Positions 24,411 through 31,680 of a DNA stretch of 64,000 bases are shown one piece after another (position 1 is the stretch's first letter; each line of letters begins with the position of its first letter). The notes beneath the pieces are model-generated. The model did no database searches. It was not told where the DNA came from and saw nothing but the letters and a program-made list of their open reading frames with translations. The stretch comes from Solirubrum sp044628455 (GTDB taxonomy: Bacteria; Bacteroidota; Bacteroidia; Cytophagales; Hymenobacteraceae): contig NZ_JBIYZW010000001.1 in NCBI RefSeq assembly GCF_044628455.1, positions 1,116,001 to 1,180,000 of the forward strand, read 5' to 3'. Both the position numbers and the translations under genes were made by a program.

Positions 24411-25019
24411 ATGACTGCCCTCGAAAAACCGCGCTTCACGTCCCTGGAGACTTACCTGGCCGCCGAGGAAACCGCGCCCTACAAAAGCGAGTACCACGCC
24501 GGCGAGGTCGTTGCCATGGCCGGCGCCAGCGACGCCCACAACCTGATTATGGCCAATATCATCCGCTTGCTTGGCAACGCCGTGCTCGACCGCAACTGCA
24601 CCGTACGTGCCAGCGACCAGCGCGTGCACCTGGCCGATTCAGAGCGCTACGTGTACCCCGATGCCACGGTGGTGTGCGGCCCGGCCGAGTTTCGGCCCGA
24701 GCCCCGGCCGGCCACGCTGCTCAACCCCACGGTAGTGGTAGAAGTGCAGTCGGAAAGCACGGCGGGCCGCGACCGGGGCGAAAAACTGCTGTTCTACCTG
24801 CGCATTCCGTCGCTGCGGCACTACGTGCTGGTTGACTCGCAACGCCAGCGCATTGAGGTGTATTCGCGCGCCGACGCCGCGGCCACGCAATGGACCTACC
24901 AGGTACTGGAAGCCGCTGAGGCAGTGGCCGAGCTGGCCGCCATTGGCGCCGGACTACGGCTGGCCGAGGTGTACCGCAACGTGGAGCTGGGACCACCGCC
25001 GCCGTCGACTTTGCCGTAA
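24411..25019 (+). CDS. Uma2-family (DUF820) putative endonuclease
   Basis: The 202-residue protein matches the Uma2/DUF820 family, a PD-(D/E)XK nuclease fold of unknown role, very abundant in cyanobacteria and some Bacteroidota. The pattern is complete: a Glu early (KSEYHAGEVVAMAGAS), an Asn-rich helix, the catalytic Asp in YVYPDATVV (about residue 84), the Glu and Gln of VVVEVQSES (about 107-115) and Lys in RGEKLLFYL. All residues expected for metal binding are present. It has its own -7 box. The natural target is not known; the family lacks a proven function. Confidence 0.85.
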   Translation: MTALEKPRFTSLETYLAAEETAPYKSEYHAGEVVAMAGASDAHNLIMANIIRLLGNAVLDRNCTVRASDQRVHLADSERYVYPDATVVCGPAEFRPEPRPATLLNPTVVVEVQSESTAGRDRGEKLLFYLRIPSLRHYVLVDSQRQRIEVYSRADAAATQWTYQVLEAAEAVAELAAIGAGLRLAEVYRNVELGPPPPSTLP

Positions 25020-25048
25020 CCCCGCTCCTGCTGTCTGCGTTTTCGGGC

Positions 25049-25076
25049 TTGTTTTGCCGTCCGACCTTTATTTTTG
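25049..25076 (+). promoter_or_regulatory. Promoter of the acidic protein gene (TTG-N17-TATTTTTG)
   Basis: TATTTTTG (25069-25076) is a good -7 box, with TTG at 25049-25051 as possible -33. The leader to ATG 25109 is 33 bases. Confidence 0.5.
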
Positions 25077-25108
25077 CCTTCGCTTAACCCCTTCAATTCT
25101 CCGCTCCC

Positions 25109-25474
25109 ATGAGAAGCTACGACGACCTCGACGACGATCTGCTGGACGACGACGACGAACTAGACGAAGTGACGCCCGGCCGCGGTGCCGCCCGCGGCGG
25201 TCGTAAAGGTGCCTCCTCCGAAGACACCCTCGGCGCCAAGTACGCCGACTACCTGATGTGGCGCGACACGGGCTCCTCGCACGACGAAGCCCTGGATCTG
25301 GCCAACCTGACCGAAGACGAATTTGCCGCCGCCGAAGCCCAGGAAGACCCCGAGGGCAGCAACCGCTACGCCAGCCTCGACGACGATGACGACGACCTCG
25401 GCCTCGACGACGACGACAGCTACGAGTCGCAGCGCCGCAGCCGCCGCGGGGGCCGCGACGACGACGAATACTAG
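25109..25474 (+). CDS. Highly acidic 121-residue protein
   Basis: The protein has two Asp runs, one near the N-terminus (about 5-20, LDDDLLDDDDELDE) and one near the C-terminus (about 92-104), around a central helical segment (YADYLMWRDTGSSHDEALDL, then LTEDEFAAAEAQ). Short Arg/Gly tracts (GRGAARGGRK, RRSRRGG) interrupt the acidic parts. It has no signal or membrane segment. I do not recognise it; acidic tails of this kind occur on proteins that bind nucleic-acid-binding or basic partners. Its stop codon TAG is part of the first unit of a TAGGGCT tandem repeat. A clear promoter and terminator flank it. Confidence 0.75.
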   Translation: MRSYDDLDDDLLDDDDELDEVTPGRGAARGGRKGASSEDTLGAKYADYLMWRDTGSSHDEALDLANLTEDEFAAAEAQEDPEGSNRYASLDDDDDDLGLDDDDSYESQRRSRRGGRDDDEY

Positions 25475-25618
25475 GGCTTAGGGCTTAGGGCTTAGGGCTT
25501 AGGGCTTAGGGCGCTACTGCCTTCGCGTACCCTCGGTTACACAAAAGGGCCTCCGGAATTCTCCGGAGGCCCTTTGTTTTTTCACGAAAACCAAGTCCTC
25601 TGACCTAATCCCTAACAA
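25472..25618. repeat. TAGGGCT tandem repeats with a complementary partner
   Basis: Six units of a 7-bp repeat (TAGGGCT, the last TAGGGCG) run from 25472 to 25513 and include the stop codon of the preceding gene. A degenerate complement (CCTAATCCCTAACAACCTAA, about 25600-25618) lies on the far side of a terminator. It is the CTTAGGG class of spacer hairpin, also found at 53430-53544. Confidence 0.7.
25544..25575. terminator. Bidirectional terminator
   Basis: AAAGGGCCTCCGGA and TCCGGAGGCCCTTT are perfect 14-bp arms around ATTC, followed by TGTTTTTT on the plus strand. It serves the converging acidic-protein and DUF4197 genes. Confidence 0.9.
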
Positions 25619-25619
25619 C

Positions 25620-26378
25620 CTAAGACCTCTTCCCAAACACCTTCTTCAGCAGCTCGGTGGTGCGGGCCACGGGGTTTTCGCGGATGTTGGCTTCTTCCTG
25701 GGCAATGAGGGTGAACAGCCCGTCGACGGCCTTGCCGGTGGCGTACTCGTTCAGGTTGGGGTTTACCGGGGTCACCAGCGGAATGCGGTTGTAGCGCGTG
25801 ACCAGGCCCGTGTAGTACTTGGTAGCGTTGGTTTGGTCCAGGGCCTGCTGCATGATGGGCTGGAAGGCCGTGGTGAGCTGGCTGCTGGTGGTGCGCTTCA
25901 GGTACTGGGTGGCCGCGTCCCGCTCACCCGACAGGATGTTCCACACGTCGGTGAAGGTCAGGCTCTTAATGGCCGACAGGAAGATGGGTTTGGCCTTGAT
26001 GGCTGCCTGCTCGGCCCCGCGGTTCAACGCCAGCTCAAACTTGTCGACCTCCGCGCCCAGGCCGATGCTGCGCAGGGTGGTTGCCACGCGCTGCGCGTCG
26101 GGCGGGAAGGGAATGCGGATGAGGCGGTTGAGGTTGAAGCCATCCACCTGCGAGGCCTGGTCGGCGCCCTTGCTGATGCCCTGCACCAGGGCTTCCTTCA
26201 GGCCACGGGCCGCCTCGTCCTGCGACACGCTGGTTTTGGCGGTTTTGCTGGTCTTGGGCGTGGGCAGCTTGATGGTGGACGTGCCGCCCCCGATTTTGGG
26301 GAAGCGAATCAGCTGGGCCTGGGCCTGCGAGGCGCCCAGCAGGGCCGCCAGCAGCGCGAGAGTACGGAGAGAATGCAT
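25620..26378 (-). CDS. DUF4197 family exported protein
   Basis: ATG 26378 gives a signal peptide (1-22, LALLAALLGASQAQA). The 252-residue product matches the DUF4197 family: AARGLKEALVQGISKGADQA, then LIRIPFPPDAQRVATTLRS (about 100-118), AEVDKFELALNRGAEQAA, SLTFTDVWNILSGERDAATQ, and a C-terminal KAVDGLFTLIAQEEANIREN followed by NPVARTTELLKKVFG. The family is found in periplasmic proteins of many Gram-negatives and has no assigned function. It is mostly helical. It is divergent from cinA with 251 bases between. Upstream frame extension is GC-rich noncoding sequence. Confidence 0.9.
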   Translation of the reverse strand: MHSLRTLALLAALLGASQAQAQLIRFPKIGGGTSTIKLPTPKTSKTAKTSVSQDEAARGLKEALVQGISKGADQASQVDGFNLNRLIRIPFPPDAQRVATTLRSIGLGAEVDKFELALNRGAEQAAIKAKPIFLSAIKSLTFTDVWNILSGERDAATQYLKRTTSSQLTTAFQPIMQQALDQTNATKYYTGLVTRYNRIPLVTPVNPNLNEYATGKAVDGLFTLIAQEEANIRENPVARTTELLKKVFGKRS

Positions 26379-26629
26379 GGGGAGCAGCGTAACGAATTCG
26401 AACAGCGGCCGGTTGGCGCGGCCGCGGCTGGGCGTTGGCACAAACCGGACCAAACCGCCCCGCGTTCCGCCTTGCGCCGCGCAGACAGCCGCTTTTTGGC
26501 GCGGCCAGGCAGCCGGGGCGTAGAAAAGCCCGTCCCTGAACCAAAATTGGCAAAACCCGGCGGGCCCTCTGCCGGTCTTAGCGGCCCGGGCCCCAACTTG
26601 CGGCCCCACTTCCCTCCTTTCCTGCTCCT
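26379..26629. other. Divergent region between the DUF4197 gene and cinA
   Basis: This GC-rich 251-base region has no clear gene. CAACTTGCGG (26594-26603) is a weak match to a -7 box for cinA. No repeats of the families listed elsewhere are seen. Confidence 0.4.
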
Positions 26630-27904
26630 ATGCTGCCTGCTTCCCCCCCCGACGTTGAAATCATGACCATTGGTGACGAGCTGCTCTACGGGCAGGTCAT
26701 CGACACCAATTCGGCCTGGATGGGCCAGCAGCTGGGCCAGCTGGGCTTGCGCGTGCGCCAGATTACCAGCGTCTCCGACCGCGCCGACGAAATCGTGCAG
26801 GCCCTCGACCTGGCCCGCCAGCGCGCCCGGGTGGTGCTACTGACCGGCGGCCTGGGCCCCACCAAGGACGACCTCACCAAGCACGTGCTGGCCCGCTACT
26901 TCGGCACCGAGCTGGTGCTGCACGAGCCCAGCCTGCGCGACGTGGAGGCCATCTTCGCCCGCTTCAACCGCCCCATGCTGGAGGTGAACCGTCAGCAGGC
27001 CTTTCTGCCCGCGGCCTGCACGCCCCTGCGCAACCCCGTGGGCACCGCGCCCGGCATGTGGTTCGAGGACCAGGGTACCGTGTTCGTTTCCATGCCCGGG
27101 GTGCCCTTCGAGATGAAGCGCATCATGCAGGACACCGTGCTGCCGCGCCTGCAGGCCCACTTTCAGCTGCCCCCCATCGAGCACGCGGTGCTCATGACCG
27201 TGGGCCAGGGCGAGTCGTTTCTGGCCGAGCAGATTGCCGACTGGGAAGCCCAGCTGCCGCCCAACCTCAAGCTGGCCTACCTGCCCTCCCTGGGCGGCGT
27301 GCGCCTGCGCCTGAGCGCCCTGCCCGACGGCCAGCCCGACCTGCGCCCGCGCCTGGAGGCCCAGCTGCCCGAGCTGCGCCGCCTGCTGGGTTCCTACCTG
27401 TTTGCCGAGGGCGAGGTGCCCCTGGAAGCCGCCCTGGGCCAGCTGCTGCAGCAGCGCGGGCTGAGCATCGGCACGGCCGAGAGCTGCACCGGCGGCGCCA
27501 TTGCCCAGCGCCTGACCAGCGTGGCCGGCAGCTCGGCCTACTTCCGCGGCAGCGTGGTGGCCTACCACAACGACGTGAAGGTGCAGCAGCTGGGCGTGCG
27601 CCCCGAAACCCTGGCCGAGCACGGGGCCGTGAGCGAGGCCACCGTGCGCCAGATGGCCGAGGGCCTGCGCCGCACCCTGGGCGTGGACGTGGCCGTGGCC
27701 ACCAGCGGCGTGGCCGGCCCCGGCGGCGGCTCGCCCGACAAGCCCGTGGGCACCTTCTGGCTGGCCTACGCCGACCAGCACCAGACCGTGACCCGCCGCA
27801 TCACCTTCGACCGCGGCCGCCAGCTCAACATCGAGTACGTGACCACCGTGGCCCTGAACCTGGTGCGCCAGCATCTGCCCGCCCTGGAAGAGCCGGCCGG
27901 CTGA
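26630..27904 (+). CDS. cinA: CinA-like protein (nicotinamide-nucleotide amidase)
   Basis: The 424-residue protein has the full-length CinA layout. A MoCF-type N-terminal domain (about 8-175) shows IGDELLYGQVIDTNSAW and LTGGLGPTKDDLT, where ADP-ribose pyrophosphatase activity resides in characterised members. A C-terminal CinA domain (about 265-420) shows GTAESCTGGAIAQRLTSVAG, VAYHNDVKVQQLGV and ATSGVAGPGGG, the NMN deamidase part with catalytic Ser and Lys region. It functions in pyridine-nucleotide recycling. ATG 26630 is well placed. It is monocistronic here; downstream is a 692-base repeat-rich gap. Confidence 0.94.
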   Translation: MLPASPPDVEIMTIGDELLYGQVIDTNSAWMGQQLGQLGLRVRQITSVSDRADEIVQALDLARQRARVVLLTGGLGPTKDDLTKHVLARYFGTELVLHEPSLRDVEAIFARFNRPMLEVNRQQAFLPAACTPLRNPVGTAPGMWFEDQGTVFVSMPGVPFEMKRIMQDTVLPRLQAHFQLPPIEHAVLMTVGQGESFLAEQIADWEAQLPPNLKLAYLPSLGGVRLRLSALPDGQPDLRPRLEAQLPELRRLLGSYLFAEGEVPLEAALGQLLQQRGLSIGTAESCTGGAIAQRLTSVAGSSAYFRGSVVAYHNDVKVQQLGVRPETLAEHGAVSEATVRQMAEGLRRTLGVDVAVATSGVAGPGGGSPDKPVGTFWLAYADQHQTVTRRITFDRGRQLNIEYVTTVALNLVRQHLPALEEPAG

Positions 27905-27972
27905 GCCGGAGCCGCCGCGCCCCCGGCTGTCATCCAGCGGCTATTTAGCAAGTCTGAGAAAACAACCAGCAC

Positions 27973-28063
27973 GTCATGCTGAGCGGAGTCGAAGCATCTC
28001 TCCCGCTTCGCCAGATAGCATGCAACGAAGCCGTAGAGATGCTTCGACTCCGCTCAGCATGAC
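27973..28063. repeat. 91-base REP-like hairpin with perfect 29-bp arms
   Basis: The arm at 27973-28001 (GTCATGCTGAGCGGAGTCGA then AGCATCTCT) is the exact reverse complement of 28035-28063. The inner part adds GCTTCG/CGAAGC pairing. The arm core recurs at 3848-3875 and 49341-49387. Confidence 0.8.
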
Positions 28064-28112
28064 CAAACCCAACTTTCCAAACAGCTCCCTGAACGCCGTG
28101 CAGAGCCTTACG

Positions 28113-28143
28113 ACGCGTGAGAACAGACGCCGCTCACGCGTCT
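28113..28143. repeat. Perfect 10-bp-arm hairpin
   Basis: GACGCGTGAG (28113-28122) and CTCACGCGTC (28134-28143) enclose 11 bases. It abuts the next hairpin directly. Confidence 0.6.
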
Positions 28144-28250
28144 GTCATCCTGAGCAAAGCGAAGGAACTTACCCCGTCGGTACCCCTCGGTCAACGGCGG
28201 TAAGGTCCTTGACTTCGTCGACCTTCGGTTCGGCTGCGCCTCAGGATGGC
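28144..28250. repeat. Imperfect REP-like hairpin (CATCCTGAG class)
   Basis: GTCATCCTGAGCAAAGCGAA (from 28145) then GGAACTTAC pairs with a right arm GTAAGGTCCTT…CTCAGGATGGC (28200-28250). The right arm is interrupted by about 22 extra bases that contain CGACCTTCGGTTCGG (28219-28233). Confidence 0.6.
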
Positions 28251-28285
28251 GTTCTGAACCGTATGGCTGGCTTCACCGCCCCTTA

Positions 28286-28453
28286 GTCGCGGCCGGTTCG
28301 CGAACCGTCGCGGCATCTCCGCGAACCTTCGTGACCAGCCCGCGAACGTTCGCGAAACCGCCGCGACGGTTCGCGGAGATGCCGCGAACCGTCACGGGCT
28401 GGTCACGAATCGTCGCGGCGGTTTCGCGAATCACCTTGAACCGGCCGCGAACC
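28286..28453. repeat. 21-bp array with interleaved complementary units, locus 2
   Basis: Eight consecutive 21-bp units fill 28286-28453 with no slippage. Units start GTCGCGG or TTCGCG and end CGCGAACC or similar, so each is nearly palindromic at its ends while the central 7-8 bases differ. The centres pair by reverse complement: unit 2 (GCATCTCC) with 5 (GGAGATGC), 3 (GACCAGCCCG) with 6 (CGGGCTGGTC), 4 (AAACCGCC) with 7 (GGCGGTTT), and 1 (GGCCGGTTC) with 8 (GAACCGGCC). The matches extend to 20 bases for 2-5 and 4-7. Confidence 0.85.
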
Positions 28454-28596
28454 GTGGCCTAGCGTTGGCAACGGGCAAAGGGGTGTTGGTCCTGCCAATC
28501 GGTTGACTGGTCCTTGCCAGCCGAAACGAGCTTGGGAATGCGGGGAAAGCGGGGCAGTATTGGTCCTCGTTTCACGCTTGTCTACCCCCTGTCTTT

Positions 28597-29196
28597 ATGC
28601 CCGATTACATTCCCTCTGCCCTGCCGGAATTGGCCGCCTGGGTGCAGCTGCAGCAGCGCAAGCGCGCCGATTACGCCACCGCCTTTGCCTGGACGCCCAC
28701 CGAAATCACCCGGCGCCAGGGCCGCGAAACTGCCGTGCTCGAGGCCATTGCCCAGGCCCGCGATGCGCAGAATGCCGCCTCGGCCGCTGTGGCCGCCCGC
28801 GACCAGCTGATTCAGGACTACGAAACCGACGTGCGCCAGAGCATCGGCCGCGACAAGGCCCATCCGGCCTACACCGAGGCCATCGGGCGCGACTGCGGCT
28901 GGCTGGCCCCGCAAACGGCCGTGCGCGGGCTCAACCTCAAGCCCACGCTCAGCGTGCGCCCCACCGCCGAGGGCCTGCGCCTCGACTGGAGCAAGCTGGG
29001 CCAGGACGGCGTGCAGGTGTTTCGCCGCCCCGCCGGCACGGCCGCCTGGGGCCGCCCCCTGGCCTTCGACTCCCGCTCGCCCTACATCGACACCGAAACC
29101 GGCCTGAGCGGCCCCTACGAGTACTACGTGCAGCTGATGAAGGACGACCGCCCCGTGGGCGACGCCTCCGACATCGTGCGGGCGCTGCACGGGTAA
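28597..29196 (+). CDS. Uncharacterised protein with fibronectin-III-like C-terminus
   Basis: The 199-residue protein opens MPDYIPS and has a helical, Ala-rich N-terminal half (about 15-100) with AQARDAQNAASAAVAARDQL, then a stretch DKAHPAYTEAIGRDCGWLAP. The C-terminal half (about 115-199) reads as one β-sandwich: LKPTLSVRPTAEGLRLDWSK, VQVFRRPAGT and GPYEYYVQLMKDD are strands typical of a fibronectin type III module. Similar proteins are frequent and uncharacterised in Bacteroidota. There is no signal peptide, so it is probably cytoplasmic. ATG 28597 is the clear start. Function unknown. Confidence 0.75.
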   Translation: MPDYIPSALPELAAWVQLQQRKRADYATAFAWTPTEITRRQGRETAVLEAIAQARDAQNAASAAVAARDQLIQDYETDVRQSIGRDKAHPAYTEAIGRDCGWLAPQTAVRGLNLKPTLSVRPTAEGLRLDWSKLGQDGVQVFRRPAGTAAWGRPLAFDSRSPYIDTETGLSGPYEYYVQLMKDDRPVGDASDIVRALHG

Positions 29197-29261
29197 AATC
29201 CTGGTTTATTTGCGCCGCCGCGTCCTGGGGTAGCCGGGGCGCGGCGGTTTTTCCAGCCCTC

Positions 29262-29831
29262 ATGAACGGCAACGACCTACTTCACGCCCACATCATGCCC
29301 CTGCTTCAACTTGTAGCAGCTACTTCACTATGGGCGGACCGATCGACTGTTGATATGCTCCGCCAAGAGGCAGGCAACGGCACTGCTCGTTGGTTTCTCA
29401 ATGTGCGTCGGACGCGCGTAAAGAGTGAGGTTGGCCTTTTTGTCGACGGTGTCTATCTGGATGATAATTCAAAAGCCAATTGGGCCATCAAAACCGCAAT
29501 AGGCTACCCGGGCAAGTTTAAAAAATTTCACGCTTGCCATATTTATGACGCACACAACGAAGCCTACGACCCGCTCTACTTCTGCTCAATCCCTAATCTA
29601 GTACTGATTCCAAGTGCGATTCACAGCTTAGCAGACCACTCCTCTGAATGCAAACAGCTGCTGAAATACAGGGCGTATTGGCTATATGGCTTTTACAAAG
29701 GCACGATTCCTATTAAGCCTTCCTATTATGATGATCTTAAATGGCATCCATACATAGGCAACGTTGAACGGGCGGCCAAATCCATTGAAAAGCGGTGTAG
29801 CACATTACAACCGAAACTTCTGCTTACCTAG
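29262..29831 (+). CDS. Uncharacterised protein with HNH-like Cys/His/Asn motif
   Basis: The 189-residue product is visibly AT-richer than its neighbours, with different codon use, which points to acquisition. The centre (about 85-135) carries HACHIYDAHNEAYDP, then SIPNLVLIPSAIHSLADHS, a His…Asn-Leu-Val-Leu…His…Asp-His arrangement that resembles the ββα-metal (HNH) nuclease pattern. The C-terminal part LKYRAYWLYGFYKG is a recurring helix of such small proteins as I remember them. No partner methyltransferase is adjacent. ATG 29262 begins the AT-rich reading; the same frame upstream is only the other frame of the preceding gene. Nuclease function is a suggestion. Confidence 0.6.
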   Translation: MNGNDLLHAHIMPLLQLVAATSLWADRSTVDMLRQEAGNGTARWFLNVRRTRVKSEVGLFVDGVYLDDNSKANWAIKTAIGYPGKFKKFHACHIYDAHNEAYDPLYFCSIPNLVLIPSAIHSLADHSSECKQLLKYRAYWLYGFYKGTIPIKPSYYDDLKWHPYIGNVERAAKSIEKRCSTLQPKLLLT

Positions 29832-29883
29832 ACTTCCCCACGCCCTCCCCGTTTCCCGCGGTGGGGGCGTTTGCGTTTCCTGT

Positions 29884-29891
29884 TACCTTTG
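29884..29891 (+). promoter_or_regulatory. -7 box (TACCTTTG) of the E2 gene
   Basis: TACCTTTG fits TAnnTTTG and lies 44 bases before ATG 29936. A TTTG at 29870-29873 is too close to be a standard -33 box. Confidence 0.5.
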
Positions 29892-29935
29892 AGCCGCAAT
29901 TCCCCTAAACAACCCCCAAATTCCCCAATACACGC

Positions 29936-31318
29936 ATGGCACGAGTGGAAATGGTGATGCCCAAGATGGGCGAAAGTATCATGGAAGGCACCGTTCTGAA
30001 ATGGCTCAAGCAGGTCGGCGACGCCATTGACCAGGACGAATCGGTGCTGGAAGTGGCCACCGACAAAGTGGACACGGAGGTACCCGCCATTCACGCCGGC
30101 GTGCTGCAGCAGATTCTGGTGGAAGAAGGCCAGGTGGTAGCCGTGGGCGCCCCCATTGCCATCATCGAAACCGACGCCGCTGCCGCTTCCTCCAACGGCC
30201 AGGCCGCCCAGCCCGCCGCTGCTCCCGTGGCCGCCGAGGCCCAGGCTGCCGAAGCCGTGCCGTTTGTGCCCAACGCCGCTGCAGCCAGCGCCGCCGCCGG
30301 GGGCAGCCAGCTGGGCGAGGCCCAGCCCGGCCGCTTCTACTCGCCGCTGGTGCTGAACATTGCCCGCGAGGAAGGCATTTCGATGGCCGACCTGGAGCGC
30401 CTGCCCGGCACCGGCCAGCAGGGCCGCGTGACCAAGAAAGACATCCTCGACTTCGTAGCCAACCGCAGCCAGCAGCCGGCCCCGCAGGCGGCCGCCCCGG
30501 CCCAGGCCGCCGCTCCGGCTGCTCCCGCTCCGCAGGCTGCCGCAGCCCCGGCCCCAGCCGCCACGCAGGCGGCCCCCGCCGCCTCCAAGCCCGCCCCCTC
30601 GGTTTCGGGCAACCAGGAGCTGGTGGAGATGGACCGCATGCGCAAGATGATTGCCCAGCGCATGGTGGACTCCAAGCGCATTTCGCCGCACGTGACCTCC
30701 TTCGTGGAAGCCGACGTGACCGAAATCGTGAACTGGCGCAACAAGCACAAGGACGCCTACAAGAAGCGCGAGGGCGAAAACCTGACCTTCACGCCCATCT
30801 TCGTGCAGGCCATTGCCCGCGCCATCCAGGACTTCCCCAACATCAACGTGTCGGTAGACGGGGACTACATCATCAAGAAGCGCGACATCAACGTGGGCGT
30901 GGCCGTGGCCCTGCCCTCGGGCAACCTCATCGTGCCCGTGATTCAGAACGCCGACCAGCTGAACCTGAACGGCCTGACCAAGCGCGTGAACGATCTGGCT
31001 GCCCGCGCCCGGGCCAACAAGCTCAAGCCCGAAGACCTGGAAGGCGGCACCTACACCCTCTCCAACGTGGGCTCGTTCGGCAACGTGATGGGCACCCCCA
31101 TCATCATGCAGCCGCAGGTGGCCATCATGGCCGTGGGCGCCATCAAGAAAAAGCCGGCCGTCATCGAAACCCCGCAGGGTGACTTGATCGGCGTGCGTCA
31201 CTTCATGTTCCTCTCGCACAGCTACGACCACCGCGTGGTCGACGGCTCGCTGGGCGGCATGTTCGTGCGCCGCGTGGCCGACTACCTGGAGCAGTTCGAC
31301 CCGAACACGGCCATCTAA
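29936..31318 (+). CDS. 2-oxo acid dehydrogenase E2 (dihydrolipoyl acyltransferase)
   Basis: E2 forms the core of a 2-oxo acid dehydrogenase complex and transfers the acyl group from lipoyl-lysine to CoA. The 460-residue protein has one lipoyl domain (1-78) with Lys44 in VATDKVDTE, an Ala/Pro linker, a peripheral subunit-binding domain (about 133-170, SPLVLNIAREEGISMADLER), a second long Ala/Pro/Gln linker, and the acyltransferase domain (about 225-460) ending with HSYDHRVVDG (catalytic His and Asp). Single-lipoyl E2s with this layout in Bacteroidota are usually branched-chain or pyruvate type; sequence alone does not decide. E1 and E3 genes are not adjacent. A terminator follows. Confidence 0.92.
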   Translation: MARVEMVMPKMGESIMEGTVLKWLKQVGDAIDQDESVLEVATDKVDTEVPAIHAGVLQQILVEEGQVVAVGAPIAIIETDAAAASSNGQAAQPAAAPVAAEAQAAEAVPFVPNAAAASAAAGGSQLGEAQPGRFYSPLVLNIAREEGISMADLERLPGTGQQGRVTKKDILDFVANRSQQPAPQAAAPAQAAAPAAPAPQAAAAPAPAATQAAPAASKPAPSVSGNQELVEMDRMRKMIAQRMVDSKRISPHVTSFVEADVTEIVNWRNKHKDAYKKREGENLTFTPIFVQAIARAIQDFPNINVSVDGDYIIKKRDINVGVAVALPSGNLIVPVIQNADQLNLNGLTKRVNDLAARARANKLKPEDLEGGTYTLSNVGSFGNVMGTPIIMQPQVAIMAVGAIKKKPAVIETPQGDLIGVRHFMFLSHSYDHRVVDGSLGGMFVRRVADYLEQFDPNTAI

Positions 31319-31340
31319 CCGGGCGTCCGCAACCTTGAAC

Positions 31341-31371
31341 AAGCCCGTCACTTCGACGGGCTTTTCTTTTT
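31341..31371 (+). terminator. Terminator after the E2 gene
   Basis: AAGCCCGTC and GACGGGCTT are perfect 9-bp arms with loop ACTTC, followed by TTCTTTTT. It lies 23 bases after the stop. Confidence 0.9.
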
Positions 31372-31386
31372 GACTTCCTACGCTTT

Positions 31387-31602
31387 ATGAAAAACATCGT
31401 AACGCTGCTGGCGCTGCTGCTAGCCCTGGGCACCATCGGCTACCTGTACCTGCAGCTCTCGGCCACCCAGAAGCAGCTGACCCTGGCCCAGCGCCGCTAC
31501 ACCGACTGCGAGCAGGTGACTTTCCAGCTCCAGAACCAGCTCACCCAGCAAACCCGTCAGCGGGCCGCCGAGGCCACCGCGCGGGACGCGCGGCGCCGGT
31601 AA
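31387..31602 (+). CDS. Small single-pass membrane protein with coiled coil
   Basis: The 71-residue protein has one hydrophobic helix (4-22, IVTLLALLLALGTIGYLYL) followed by a charged heptad-like helix (25-71, with TQKQLTLAQRRYTDCEQ), which suggests an inner-membrane-anchored coiled coil on one side. One Cys (about 43) is present. No family recognised. It starts 24 bases after the E2 terminator and ends at the strong terminator shared with valS, so it could be a separate short transcript. Likely real from codon use and consistent topology. Confidence 0.6.
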   Translation: MKNIVTLLALLLALGTIGYLYLQLSATQKQLTLAQRRYTDCEQVTFQLQNQLTQQTRQRAAEATARDARRR

Positions 31603-31617
31603 GAACACGTTACCTCT

Positions 31618-31667
31618 CCAACGCACAAGCGGCTGCCTCCTTTCGGAAGCAGCCGCTTGTGCGTTGG
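31618..31667. terminator. Strong bidirectional terminator
   Basis: Nineteen-base arms (CCAACGCACAAGCGGCTGC at 31618-31636 and its complement at 31649-31667) enclose 12 bases. It separates the converging small membrane-protein gene and valS. Confidence 0.9.
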
Positions 31668-31680
31668 GGGGCGGACTGGA

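Larger units (their letters stand above)
27905..28596. other. 692-base intergenic repeat hotspot
   Basis: No gene is evident. In order it holds a 91-base hairpin (27973-28063), a short perfect hairpin (28113-28143), a longer imperfect hairpin (28144-28250) with an inserted UUCG mini-hairpin, the eight-unit 21-bp array (28286-28453), and a GAAACGAG/CTCGTTTC inverted pair (28523-28530 and 28566-28573). Near-direct repeats TTGGTCCTGCCAATCGG and CTGGTCCTTGCCAGCCG lie around 28486-28523. The next gene starts at 28597. Confidence 0.7.

Noticed and set aside
25472..25513. Telomere-like TAGGGCT repeat as a chromosome end
   Set aside because: Only six units within an ordinary gene-dense stretch, with a complementary partner 90 bases away.
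28286..28453. CRISPR array
   Set aside because: Units are contiguous 21-mers with no separate spacers, centres are complementary in pairs, and there are no cas genes.
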